A DNA stretch of 64,000 bases from Aminobacterium sp. MB27-C1 (GTDB taxonomy: Bacteria > Synergistota > Synergistia > Synergistales > Aminobacteriaceae), in contig NZ_CP133089.1 in the NCBI RefSeq assembly GCF_030908405.1, positions 2,170,001 to 2,234,000 of the forward strand. Direction: 5' to 3'. Under the pieces are notes generated by a model. It worked only from the letters and a program-made list of their open reading frames with translations, was not told the origin of the DNA and did no database searches. This document shows positions 33,985 to 42,630 of this stretch, piece after piece. The position numbers and the translations under genes are program-made. Position 1 is the stretch's first letter; the number at the start of each line of letters is the position of its first letter.

Positions 33985-35109
33985 CTACTTTAACGGAATT
34001 TTTTTGAATGCCATGTGGCTAAAGAGAGCGTTTATCTCTTCAAAAACACCTTTTCCTACAAGAAATGTATATATTTCATCAGCCTTTTGTGCTGGATCAA
34101 TATCTTCAAAATGGTCAGGATAAAGAATCTTTCCTACAAAATATGCATCAGCAAGTATGGAACCGAAATTTTGAGTGTACCAATTATATGGAAGAACGCC
34201 GTACACATTTCCGCTCTTTACAGCCCGAAGCTCTTTGTAGACGGGGTCATTTTTTAATTCCCACACTGCATTTGTCTGCTCACCGCCGTTCAGAGTAGAG
34301 AGATCAACGAAAATGATATCGGGGTCCCATTCAAGAAGCTTTTCTCGCGCAATATCGGCGTGAGTATTTTTATTGGAAACACCGTGATCTGGAGAAGCTA
34401 CATGGCGTGCTTTGGTAAAGATAAAAGGAGGATAGGCCAATTCTGTCGACCTAAATCCATGAGCACCCCGAGAAGCAACTCCACCGACATAACATGTTTT
34501 CCGTTCGGAATCGGCAATATTTTGTGTTCTTTGCTCCAGGTCAGCAATACTCTTTTCAAAATATTCAATAATCGCTTCAGCCCGATCGGCACGATCTACA
34601 ATTTTGCCCATAATACGTAAAGAAGCATAGAGGTCTTCACGCAAATGTGCCAGATTACCATAATTTAGTCCAACAACGGGAATACCCGTCTTTTCTTGTA
34701 AAACCCGAGCCGGAATGCCAGCATCAGGATAGGTTTTAAAGATTACCTCAGGCAAGGGACTTAAACCAAGAATAAGTTCGGGATGGGCATTACCTCGAAA
34801 CTCTCCCATAAGAGGCATATCTCTAAATTGAGGATTAGCTAAAGCGTAAGGGCGCGGTCCGAAATCTTTTCTTTTTTCATTATCTTCCACAGCAACTACG
34901 AGATCTTGCGCCTGCAAATATGTAAGAAGTCTGAGACATCCAGAACCAGAACAGACAACATGTTGAATTGAACTCGGAACCTCAATTTGCTGCCCGGTTC
35001 CGTCAGTAATAATCTGCAATGTGTCACTTTTTTCGGAAGCCATTCCTTGGAGAGGGAAAATTACTATACAAAAGAGAAGCATACTACACAACGTCTTGCG
35101 CCACTTCAT
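33985..35109 (-). CDS. FecB/BtuF-type substrate-binding protein
   Basis: 374 residues from ATG 35109, with AAGGGGTG six bases upstream; a GTG three codons earlier overlaps that site. Signal peptide (MKWRKTLCSMLLFCIVIF...GMAS), then a two-lobed PeriplasmicBinding-2 fold: TDGTGQQIEVPSSIQHVVCSG-type opening, LILGLSP, the long linker helix, DIIFVDLSTLNGG. No clear lipobox. The ribosome site would be paired by a 12-base upstream complement in the leader RNA. Confidence 0.83.
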   Translation of the reverse strand: MKWRKTLCSMLLFCIVIFPLQGMASEKSDTLQIITDGTGQQIEVPSSIQHVVCSGSGCLRLLTYLQAQDLVVAVEDNEKRKDFGPRPYALANPQFRDMPLMGEFRGNAHPELILGLSPLPEVIFKTYPDAGIPARVLQEKTGIPVVGLNYGNLAHLREDLYASLRIMGKIVDRADRAEAIIEYFEKSIADLEQRTQNIADSERKTCYVGGVASRGAHGFRSTELAYPPFIFTKARHVASPDHGVSNKNTHADIAREKLLEWDPDIIFVDLSTLNGGEQTNAVWELKNDPVYKELRAVKSGNVYGVLPYNWYTQNFGSILADAYFVGKILYPDHFEDIDPAQKADEIYTFLVGKGVFEEINALFSHMAFKKIPLK

Positions 35110-35212
35110 AAATAACACCCCTTCTTCATAAAAAAGCTAAATGATAGCACGAACTTTGTAAATCGTAGCACATATAGGGTGAAAGAGCAAAATCATCTCT
35201 GGGGTGTTATTT
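35110..35212 (-). promoter_or_regulatory. 12-bp inverted repeat able to sequester the fecB-like ribosome site
   Basis: AAATAACACCCC (35110-35121) and GGGGTGTTATTT (35201-35212) are perfect complements 79 bases apart. In the minus-strand RNA the second arm covers the Shine-Dalgarno AAGGGGTG and reaches the ATG. A riboswitch-like or translational control element is inferred. A competing reading is that TACGAT with an extended TGC acts as promoter inside the interval. Confidence 0.5.
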
Positions 35213-35232
35213 CCCCTTTTCAATGCAACCTG

Positions 35233-36348
35233 CTAATGGTTATTCAAAGAAAGCAGAACAGTATCGGCAATCATCTTGGCAGCCTGAGGAGAGGCTAATT
35301 TCCGTGTCTCACAGCGCAACTCAAAAAGACGATTATGAGCTGTATGTAACTCCCTCACATGATGCACAACATCAGCAGCTGACCTCGCCCAAATTCCCGC
35401 TCCACACGATTCGATATACCGGGCATTATTTATTTCCTGCTTCGGAATAGGATTAATCATGAGCATGGGAACGCCGACGCAAAAAGCTTCACTCACGGTA
35501 AGACCTCCCGGCTTAGTAATCATAAGGTCGGCTTCCTTCATATAATGATCCAGATTATTGACAAACCCAAGAAGTTTGCAATGAAGCCTTTCTGGAATCT
35601 GTCGGCGTTTCAACTGATCAATAAGATCTTCATTTCGACCAGCAACGAGGGTAAGAGAAAGATGCAATCCCGTTTCAATCAATCCTTCAACAATATCCAA
35701 AACGATAGAATTAGGCACACTGCTTGCAACAAACAGAAGGGAAAATGGCGTTTGCGGTAATTTTTTACCAGTAAAAGTATTAAAGCAATCTGCGTATTTC
35801 TTCATTACGGGAATACCGGAAATTATAATTTTATTTTCAGGAATTCCGGCCCCTATAAGCTCTTTTTTTACAATATCTCCTCCGACAAAATATGTATCAA
35901 CACCTTCATTCACCCACATTCTATGAAGGCCATAATCTGTCACCACTCCATAAATTTTCCCATCATACATACCTTGTTCTCTCATATAAGAAAGTACCGT
36001 GAGAGGAAAAAAGTGCGTACCCACACAAACATCGGGTTGATTTTCTGTAAGATAACGCATGAATTTCTTAACGTTTTCCATATTGATTTTCTCAAGTAAC
36101 CGAAGAACGGCACTCTCTTCCCGATCCTGATCGGTTAATTCATACATGACTTTACAAGCGATATGGGCGTGTTCACTCACAAAAGCATAAACATCGCTAT
36201 ATGACCATTTAAAAAGATCACTTGAAAAATCAAGTAAATCCATAACTACATTTGGCACCTTCCGACTATCAAGTTCTTCTTGAATAGCCCTAGCCGCCGT
36301 TCTGTGTCCACTGCCGGCCGATACATAAACCAGATGAACCGGTCTCAC
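35233..36348 (-). CDS. MGDG-synthase/UgtP-type glycolipid glycosyltransferase
   Basis: 371 residues from GTG 36348 (AAGGAGG nine bases upstream). GT-B fold: N-terminal HLVYVSAGSGHRTAARAIQEEL (the GSGH sugar-lipid motif), central HFFPLTVLSYM region, C-terminal ADLMITKPGGLTVSEAFCVGVPMLMINPIPKQE donor site. Relatives transfer glucose or galactose to diacylglycerol, or GlcNAc (MurG clan). A membrane-lipid role is inferred. Confidence 0.82.
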   Translation of the reverse strand: MRPVHLVYVSAGSGHRTAARAIQEELDSRKVPNVVMDLLDFSSDLFKWSYSDVYAFVSEHAHIACKVMYELTDQDREESAVLRLLEKINMENVKKFMRYLTENQPDVCVGTHFFPLTVLSYMREQGMYDGKIYGVVTDYGLHRMWVNEGVDTYFVGGDIVKKELIGAGIPENKIIISGIPVMKKYADCFNTFTGKKLPQTPFSLLFVASSVPNSIVLDIVEGLIETGLHLSLTLVAGRNEDLIDQLKRRQIPERLHCKLLGFVNNLDHYMKEADLMITKPGGLTVSEAFCVGVPMLMINPIPKQEINNARYIESCGAGIWARSAADVVHHVRELHTAHNRLFELRCETRKLASPQAAKMIADTVLLSLNNH

Positions 36349-36477
36349 AGTTTTCAACCTCCTTGTTTAATACAACCTCTTAGTGAATAAAAATAACTTT
36401 TGTGTATTATTATATCGTTTCTCTACAACGTGTTTTCTGTAAAAACACTGGTTTTAATAGTGAGGAGTTGAGTACAT

Positions 36478-36891
36478 ATGCTTGAAAAATTAGAAGGATC
36501 ACACGGTTGTTTCGTTTGTGATACAAGCGGCACAAACCCTCGTTCGCTAATGCTTGAAATTTATTGGGATGAAGAAAGACATAATACCGTTATTTCCTTT
36601 ACCCCCGATATTTCTCATTGCGGGTATGAGGGGGTTGTGCATGGTGGAATAATTGCCTCGATTTTCGATGACTCTATGGCATGGGCTATAAAAAAAGAAA
36701 CTGGGAGCTGGGCGGTGACTGCCACGTTCGAAATACGATATAAAATGCCAGTGAAAGTAGGTGAGACCTATACTTTTCAAGGGAAAATAGAGACAGCACG
36801 AGGAAAAAAGATATGCACATCTGCGCTGGTCAAAGATTGCGATGAAAAGATATTGGCAACAGCATCTGCCTTGTTTATATTAAAAATCTAA
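36478..36891 (+). CDS. PaaI-type hot-dog thioesterase
   Basis: 137 residues of the hot-dog fold. HGGIIASIFDDSMAWAI near residue 60 holds the catalytic-type histidine-glycine-glycine and aspartate. An N-terminal GCFVCDTSGTNP cysteine pair is seen in some members. Acts on an acyl-CoA or similar thioester. GAGGAG lies ten bases before ATG 36478. Its stop overlaps the convergent msrA stop by four bases. Confidence 0.83.
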   Translation: MLEKLEGSHGCFVCDTSGTNPRSLMLEIYWDEERHNTVISFTPDISHCGYEGVVHGGIIASIFDDSMAWAIKKETGSWAVTATFEIRYKMPVKVGETYTFQGKIETARGKKICTSALVKDCDEKILATASALFILKI

Positions 36892-37514
36892 CGACTGAGC
36901 ACAATATTTCTTAATCGTCTTTGTCCCTCTTCTGAAAGTTCTAACGAGGAAAGCTCTTTATCAAATGTTTCAATAGTTCCATATCCACCAAGGTAGCCAT
37001 TGACTCTCGAGACAGCGGTTGACTTAAGAAATTCCTCAAGAGAGGAATAACGATGCTCATATTCACGAAAAAGCTCTCGGTTGAGCCTGAGCCAGTATTT
37101 CTGATGATATGCTTCAGCTAAATAAAAAGTTTGTAAGGGAAGAATCTGCGTTTTGACAGATCGTCCTGTTTCTTTTTCTATTCTCTCTTTCCAAGCTAAG
37201 GCAGCCTTTTGTTGTTTCTCGTTCGCATAAAAAATAGCAGACATATATTGTCTTGAAAAAAACATGCGTGTGGGATCGTGTCCTTGGGAAAACACATCAA
37301 GCAAATGTTCATACGAAATTTGTTCAGGATCATACTCGACCTGAATACTTTCTGTATGATCTCCAATATTGTGATATGTAGGATTCAATGTCGTTCCACC
37401 GGTATATCCCACGCGTGTACTTACGACACCTGGAAGGATCCCAAACTGGGCATCTGGCCCCCAAAATCACCCTAAAGCAAAAACAGCCCAAGCCAATACA
37501 TTCAAGACTCCCAT
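36888..37514 (-). CDS. msrA: peptide methionine-S-sulfoxide reductase MsrA, selenocysteine form (in-frame UGA)
   Basis: Reduces methionine-S-sulfoxide. From ATG 37514 (AAGGAGG nine bases upstream) the frame reads MGVLNVLAWAVFALG, UGA (37467-37469), FWGPDAQFGILPG, then VGYTGGTTLNPTYH onward: the UGA falls exactly where the catalytic cysteine of GCFWG stands. All else is intact over 208 residues, including the Glu/Asp pattern and the YHQKYW motif. No cysteine exists anywhere in the protein, so there is no resolving thiol. Conventional callers start at GTG 37412 and lose the active site. Sec insertion is inferred; it needs selA, selB, selC and selD elsewhere. Confidence 0.85.
37432..37462 (-). 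promoter_or_regulatory. SECIS-like hairpin just after the msrA UGA
   Basis: In the mRNA, four bases past the UGA, GGGGG pairs with CUUCC (two G-U), GAU with AUC, CCCA with UGGG, leaving a three-base GUU apical loop, a CCA bulge and a single bulged G. The loop G-U lies 21-22 bases after the UGA, within the usual bacterial SECIS window. Confidence 0.55.
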
Positions 37515-37635
37515 TTTATCGGCCTCCTTTATAGCTACCTAGGCCTACCCCCCATCCCTATTTTCACTATAATACACTAAATAAACTATATTTTGTTAAT
37601 CTCTGCGCCAAGCACAACACTATTAATTTTTGGCA

Positions 37636-37664
37636 TTGCATTTATTCCTTTAGAAGTGTAATAT
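37636..37664 (+). promoter_or_regulatory. promoter of the YfcC carrier gene
   Basis: TTGCAT (37636-37641), 17-base spacer, TAATAT (37659-37664), about 100 bases before the start codon. Confidence 0.5.
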
Positions 37665-37764
37665 GACAAAATTGCAAAAAGTAGCAGAGAAAGGGGCCAT
37701 CAAATTGTAGGTTTATGGTCAGGCATTTTCAAACTTAATTTTTTCATGAAAGGTGGTAAACAAA

Positions 37765-39168
37765 GTGGAGATATCGACAAAAAAGAAATGGTATGAACGC
37801 ATTCCTCATCCCTACATCCTTCTCTTCTTTATCGTTGTTTTAGCTGGCATTATGACATATCTTGTGCCTGCCGGTGAATTTGAAAGAACTAAAATTGCCG
37901 GACGTATGGCCGTTGTTCCTGGAACATTTCATTATATTGCTCAATCACCAGTCAGCTTCTTCGATCTTTTTAAAGCAATACCCCTCGGGATGATCGCTTC
38001 ATCGAGCATTATCTTTATTACCTTTATATCAGGAGCCCTTTTCAATGTTCTCGAATCTACAGGCGCTCTTGAAAACGGTGTTGGTGTTACGGTTAAAAAA
38101 CTTGGAGCAGAGAGCTACAAGAAACTTATCTGGATTGTTACTCTTATTTTCGGCTTTTTGGGTGCAACAGTAGGTTTTGAAAATAATATCGCTCTTGTTC
38201 CTATCGCTGTTTTCGTAGCTATTGCTCTTGGCGGTGACTTGATGGTCGGCGCTGGTATGGCTGTTGCTGGAATAGGCATGGGGTTTGCTACATCCCCAAT
38301 CAACCCTTATACAATTGGTACATCAGACATGATCGCCCAGCTTCCCATGTTCTCTGGCGCCGGTTTGCGATCTCTTTTCTGTTTTACAGCTGTAGCTATT
38401 ACTGCTCATCACACTTGCCGCTACATGGCTCGTATTCTCGACGATCCAAGTCAAAGCCTTGTCGCCGATATTAGTACTGAAGGCCTTCGACTTACTCATC
38501 CTATTGAAGAGTATCACTTGAAAAAGTCGGATAAATTAGTGCTTACAAGCTTCCTTATCGGCCTTGGCATTATACTCTACGGCGTTTTTAAATGGAAATG
38601 GTACATCAATGAAATGTCAGCTATCTTTATAATGATTGCCATAGCAGCTGGTCTTTTCGCAAAAATGTCTCCTAGCGATATTATTAATAAGATGATTCAG
38701 GGAGCAGGGAATATAGCAGGAGGAGCGCTCGTCATAGGTGTAGCGCGAGGAATTCAGGTGCTTCTTGATATGGGACACGTCAGTGACACGATCGTTAATG
38801 CACTTGCTTCCCCATTACAGCATCTTCCTACAATTCTTTCAGCTATCCTCATGACACTTGTTCATAGCGTAATCAACTTCTTCATTCCTTCTGGAAGTGG
38901 TCAGGCTATGGCGACAATGCCTATTATGATTCCTCTCAGCGATCTCATTGGTATGACTCGTCAGACAGCTATTATGGCCTTCCAGGTTGGAGATGGAATT
39001 ATGAATCTTATCTTCCCAACAGTCGGTGGTCTCCTTGCTATGCTTGCATTAGCTCGGGTTCCTTTTGATAGATGGTTCCGATTCTGCTTCCCTCTCATTA
39101 TCAAAATCTTGTTGGCAAGCTGGATATTCTTGACCATTGCTGTTCTCATTAATTGGGGGCCAGCGTAA
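37765..39168 (+). CDS. YfcC/ArcD-superfamily carrier (C4-dicarboxylate/amino-acid type)
   Basis: 467 residues from GTG 37765, eight bases after AAGGTGG. About 12 helices; family marks are IPHPYILLFFIVVLAGIMTYLVPAGEF near the start, GATVGFENNIALVPIAV near 140 and SVINFFIPSGSGQAMATMPIM near 375. YfcC proteins are linked to amino acids, peptides or C4 acids. The following M20 amidohydrolase starts five bases after the stop, suggesting uptake of an N-acyl or peptide substrate that is then hydrolysed. Confidence 0.85.
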   Translation: MEISTKKKWYERIPHPYILLFFIVVLAGIMTYLVPAGEFERTKIAGRMAVVPGTFHYIAQSPVSFFDLFKAIPLGMIASSSIIFITFISGALFNVLESTGALENGVGVTVKKLGAESYKKLIWIVTLIFGFLGATVGFENNIALVPIAVFVAIALGGDLMVGAGMAVAGIGMGFATSPINPYTIGTSDMIAQLPMFSGAGLRSLFCFTAVAITAHHTCRYMARILDDPSQSLVADISTEGLRLTHPIEEYHLKKSDKLVLTSFLIGLGIILYGVFKWKWYINEMSAIFIMIAIAAGLFAKMSPSDIINKMIQGAGNIAGGALVIGVARGIQVLLDMGHVSDTIVNALASPLQHLPTILSAILMTLVHSVINFFIPSGSGQAMATMPIMIPLSDLIGMTRQTAIMAFQVGDGIMNLIFPTVGGLLAMLALARVPFDRWFRFCFPLIIKILLASWIFLTIAVLINWGPA

Positions 39169-39172
39169 AGAA

Positions 39173-40378
39173 ATGAAAGAAAAATTGATATATCGGGCCA
39201 AGGAAATAGAAAAAAATATTATTGAATGGCGTCGTCACCTTCACGCCTGGCCTGAACTTTCCTTCAAAGAGGAAGAGACAAGTAAGTATATTGCTTCTTT
39301 ACTCACGTCTATGGGATATGAGCATATTCACATTGGCACTGCCGGTAGACCCACCGGAGTCGTAGCTGAACTTAACAGTGATCATTCCGGACTCTGTGTT
39401 GCACTGCGAGCTGACATAGACGCGTTGCCTATAACTGAAAAGACAGGGCTCTCCTTCGCTTCAAAAAACGAAGGCGTTATGCATGCCTGCGGTCATGATG
39501 CACATATAGCTATCCTTTTAGGAGCTGCTCAGCTACTTTCCGAAATTCGAGAAGAACTTCCTGGTAAAGTAAAGCTCATCTTTCAGCCTTCAGAAGAATC
39601 GGCCGATTACATTCAAGGAGCACGAGCCGTTATTGATGAACATGCTTTAGACGGAGTAGACGCAATTTTCGGTTTACATGTATGGCAACCTACCCCCAGC
39701 GGCGTTCTTGCATGGAAGGAAGGTTCTATTATGGCCTGTTCCGATCGTTGGAAACTAACCATACGAGGAAAAGGCGGACACGGGGCTTCTCCTCATCAAA
39801 CAAATGACCCTACGATTGCAGCTGCTCATTTTATCGCAATGGCCCAGTCATTTGTAAGCAGAGAACTGGATCCTCTTAAAACAGCCGTTGTTTCTGTCGG
39901 AGAAATGAAAGCCGGGAATGCCTTTAATGTCATTCCAGATTATGTATCTCTTATAGGAACAGCTCGAGCCTTCGAACCTGAAGTCAGAGAAGCCATGGCT
40001 GGTAGTCTTGAACGAGTAGCAGAACATTGTTGCGCCGCGTTACGCTGCAAAGCAGAATTCATATATGAGAGGAATCTGCCTCCAACAGTTAACGATCCTG
40101 AGATGACACGTTTTGGGGTAAAGGCTGCTACGCTGGTTTTCGGAGAAAAGAATGTGATGGAAACTCAACCTACCATGGGGGGAGAGGACTTTAGCTACTA
40201 TCTGGACAAAGTTCCGGGAGCGTTTTTCTTTCTCGGTATTGGGAATAAAGAAAAAGGCTTTACGTACCCTCATCATCATCCTCGTTTTATGGTAGATGAA
40301 GATGTTCTTTCCGCAGGATCTGCTTTTGAAGCCATTCTGGCATTCAATTATCTCAATTCCTGTTCGAAAAAGTTATAA
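39173..40378 (+). CDS. M20-family amidohydrolase/aminoacylase
   Basis: 401 residues. Metal-binding and catalytic pieces: LRADIDALPI (Asp), HACGHDAHIAILLGAA (His/Asp), FQPSEESADYIQGARAVID (Glu pair), dimerisation domain with GKGGHGASPHQTNDP, and the late MGGEDFSYYLDKVPGAFFFLG. Hydrolyses N-acyl amino acids, aminobenzoyl-type amides or dipeptides. ATG 39173 lies five bases past the carrier stop. Confidence 0.9.
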   Translation: MKEKLIYRAKEIEKNIIEWRRHLHAWPELSFKEEETSKYIASLLTSMGYEHIHIGTAGRPTGVVAELNSDHSGLCVALRADIDALPITEKTGLSFASKNEGVMHACGHDAHIAILLGAAQLLSEIREELPGKVKLIFQPSEESADYIQGARAVIDEHALDGVDAIFGLHVWQPTPSGVLAWKEGSIMACSDRWKLTIRGKGGHGASPHQTNDPTIAAAHFIAMAQSFVSRELDPLKTAVVSVGEMKAGNAFNVIPDYVSLIGTARAFEPEVREAMAGSLERVAEHCCAALRCKAEFIYERNLPPTVNDPEMTRFGVKAATLVFGEKNVMETQPTMGGEDFSYYLDKVPGAFFFLGIGNKEKGFTYPHHHPRFMVDEDVLSAGSAFEAILAFNYLNSCSKKL

Positions 40379-40380
40379 AA

Positions 40381-40430
40381 AATAGAGGAACGAAGCTCCT
40401 TATTCAATTTAAAAGCGTCGTTCCTCTATT
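40381..40430. terminator. bidirectional terminator
   Basis: AATAGAGGAACGA (40381-40393) and TCGTTCCTCTATT (40418-40430) are perfect complements with a 24-base middle. The stop of the convergent transporter gene lies within the second arm. Confidence 0.75.
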
Positions 40431-41295
40431 CATATTTTGCTCTTTGAACACAAGCAACCCCGCCAATAGCCAATGCTCCTCCAACAAGAGAAAGAACGGA
40501 AGGATTTTCTCCTAACCAAAACCATCCTAAGGAAATTGCTATGACAGGCGAAAGATAAAGCAAGCTTGCAACCCTGGAAACAGGAAATTTGCATAAATCA
40601 TAGGCCCATAATACATAGGCAATAGCTGTTGGGAAAATTCCTAAATACAAAACTGCACATGAAGAAGAGATTGAAGCAGAAATAACACTCTCAAACAAGT
40701 TTCCACTAAACGGAAGCATCATCAATGCTCCAAACCATATAACATATGTAGTTAAAGGAAGGGCTCCGTATTTGGAAAGAAGTTTTTTCTGATATATGAA
40801 ATAAAAGCTTTCTGAAAAAGCAGCAAAGAGTATCCAGAGAGCACCAAATGAGAAAGAAATACCTCCCCCAATATTGAAAGCAAGAATTCCAGCTCCTAAA
40901 AAACTGATGGAAATACCTACCCAACCCTTTCCCCTCATCTTTTCCCTTACAATAAAAAAAGAAAGAATGGCTGTAAATACAGGTGCAGTGGCATTTAATA
41001 GGCTTATTGTCCCTGCAGTAACAGTCTTTGCTCCTGTATTGAGAGGAAGATGATAGAGCACCACACCCGTCAGTGAAAAGAATAAAATCATCGGCAGGTC
41101 TCGTATTTCAGGAAGACCGAATTTCTTTATCTTAGAGTAAATAACAAGTAACAGCGAGGCAATAATAAAGCGTAATGTTGCTATCTCCATGGGAGTATAT
41201 CCAGAAAGAGCATATCGTATACTAGGAAAGGCTGATCCCCAGAAGAGAATTGGTAATGCTAAAGCAATAAAGGCCAAGAAATTCTGCTTCTTCAC
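40426..41295 (-). CDS. DMT/EamA-family transporter
   Basis: 289 residues from GTG 41295 (GAGGAG eight bases upstream), ten helices in two EamA repeats (IALALPILFWGSAFPSIRYALSG...; ALWILFAAFSESFYFIYQKKLL...). Members export amino acids or metabolites. It may relieve amino-acid overload, but the substrate cannot be read from sequence. Single gene between two terminators. Confidence 0.87.
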   Translation of the reverse strand: MKKQNFLAFIALALPILFWGSAFPSIRYALSGYTPMEIATLRFIIASLLLVIYSKIKKFGLPEIRDLPMILFFSLTGVVLYHLPLNTGAKTVTAGTISLLNATAPVFTAILSFFIVREKMRGKGWVGISISFLGAGILAFNIGGGISFSFGALWILFAAFSESFYFIYQKKLLSKYGALPLTTYVIWFGALMMLPFSGNLFESVISASISSSCAVLYLGIFPTAIAYVLWAYDLCKFPVSRVASLLYLSPVIAISLGWFWLGENPSVLSLVGGALAIGGVACVQRAKYE

Positions 41296-41327
41296 AGACA
41301 AAACTCCTCTACTTATAAAAAATAAAA

Positions 41328-41373
41328 GGAACTCTTTTTATCAACAATTGAAAATGTTGATAAAAAGAGTTCC
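41328..41373 (-). terminator. strong intrinsic terminator of the TRAP/opine operon
   Basis: 19-bp perfect arms (41328-41346 and 41355-41373), loop of eight, followed on the minus strand by CCTTTTATTTTTT. It lies 11 bases after the last gene of the operon. Confidence 0.9.
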
Positions 41374-41383
41374 TCTCAGATTG

Positions 41384-42469
41384 CTATGATATTAGCTTTA
41401 TAATCTCATCAATTGACAGATTTGCTACTCCAAGGGATTCGGGAGTCGTTCCCTTTTCAATATAATCCGTGCCATGAAGGAAAGAAGTCATACGGATAGC
41501 TAGATCTGAAACAGGAGTTTCCATTCCAGCTTTATTTGCAAAAAGGCTTATTGGAACCAAGACGCCAGGAACATCTTCAGTTAAATATCTTCCTTTTACA
41601 TTTTGGCCTACCAAATCTCTATAAGGTGTATCTTCACTATTTACATACTCGTAAATAGATTGGGAATCATTTTGACCGTAATACATCTTCAACTGAGAAA
41701 GGCACGTTTGTAAGTTAAGACCTAACTTTGCACCAATAGCCATTCGTTCATCATCTAGCTCTTTCATTTTTTCAGAGATAGATGGGGTTATTCCGTCCAT
41801 ATAATGTCTGTAAGTCTTACCATTTTTTTCAATTTCCCCATAATTGAAAAGAACTGGAAATGGGTGAAGTGTATAGTTTATGTTATCAAAATCTATTTCA
41901 AGAAGGTTTTGGGCCGGAAGATATTCTACATATCCCTTGAATACATCATTCATTACATCAAGCATTTCGGCATTCATAGATTGAGGAGAAGTTCCCATTT
42001 TCATTTGAAACTTTTTTTTGTAAACCATGACCGTATTATATGTATCAATTCTGCAGGCATATGGCATTGAAGCTGTCTCTGAGATAGATATTTTCTTTTC
42101 GACTCCAGCTTCTTTCATCATTTTTTTAAGACGCAAACCACTAAAGTTGCCAGGAACAACAATCACATTCTGACCATCTTCAAGATAAGGAATCATCTTT
42201 CTAAAAATAGGCTCATGGGCAAAAGATGGAACAATAACAAGGATATAATCGGCACCATCCATAGCCTCTTTGATATCCATGGTTACTCCTGCCAACTTGC
42301 CACCTACCTGTATATCACCTTCAAGGAACATCTCTTTTTCTTCTCTCAATTTGAGATAGTCTTCTGTTGCTTCAAGGGGTTCCCACATGACGACAGGATA
42401 CCCTTTGGCTGCTATTTGAGCACACCACGCTCTGGCGCCGTTGCCACTTCCAAGAATAGTAAATTTCAT
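41384..42469 (-). CDS. opine-dehydrogenase-family oxidoreductase, copy 2
   Basis: 361 residues. N-terminal Rossmann fold (FTILGSGNGARAWCAQIAAKGYPVVMWE), IVPSFAHEPIFRKMIPYL and VVPGNFSGLRLKK loops, and the opine-dehydrogenase C-terminal domain with NYTLHPFPVLFNYGEIE (catalytic-type histidine). The family (octopine/nopaline dehydrogenase, PF02317 type) makes or breaks secondary-amine dicarboxylates from an amino acid and a keto acid. Last gene of the TRAP operon; about 161 bases with a stem follow dctP. Confidence 0.83.
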   Translation of the reverse strand: MKFTILGSGNGARAWCAQIAAKGYPVVMWEPLEATEDYLKLREEKEMFLEGDIQVGGKLAGVTMDIKEAMDGADYILVIVPSFAHEPIFRKMIPYLEDGQNVIVVPGNFSGLRLKKMMKEAGVEKKISISETASMPYACRIDTYNTVMVYKKKFQMKMGTSPQSMNAEMLDVMNDVFKGYVEYLPAQNLLEIDFDNINYTLHPFPVLFNYGEIEKNGKTYRHYMDGITPSISEKMKELDDERMAIGAKLGLNLQTCLSQLKMYYGQNDSQSIYEYVNSEDTPYRDLVGQNVKGRYLTEDVPGVLVPISLFANKAGMETPVSDLAIRMTSFLHGTDYIEKGTTPESLGVANLSIDEIIKLIS

Positions 42470-42574
42470 TTGGATTTCCCCCTATAATGAATTTAAAAAA
42501 TTATCCTAATTTCATAACATCCTATATTTGATCAGTTTCAAAAAAAGAAGAAGCTTCATTACCTTATTCTTGTC

Positions 42575-42617
42575 GCAGTTACAGTAGGAATCTGTGCCCG
42601 ACCTACTGTAACTGCGT
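42575..42617 (-). repeat. intercistronic stem between dctP and opine dehydrogenase 2
   Basis: CGCAGTTACAGTAGG (42575-42589) and CCTACTGTAACTGCG (42603-42617) are perfect 15-bp arms around 13 bases. There is no T run, so it is more likely an RNA-stabilising or processing stem that favours the binding-protein message than a terminator. Confidence 0.6.
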
Positions 42618-42630
42618 ATATCACAAGAAC

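Noticed and set aside
35110-35212. The 12-bp inverted repeats as ends of a small mobile element
   Set aside because: No flanking target duplication and no second copy in the window; overlap with the ribosome site fits a regulatory role better.
36888-37412. Reading msrA as a truncated gene or pseudogene starting at GTG 37412
   Set aside because: That start has no ribosome site and loses the active site, while the longer frame with UGA has AAGGAGG, an ATG and uninterrupted family similarity.
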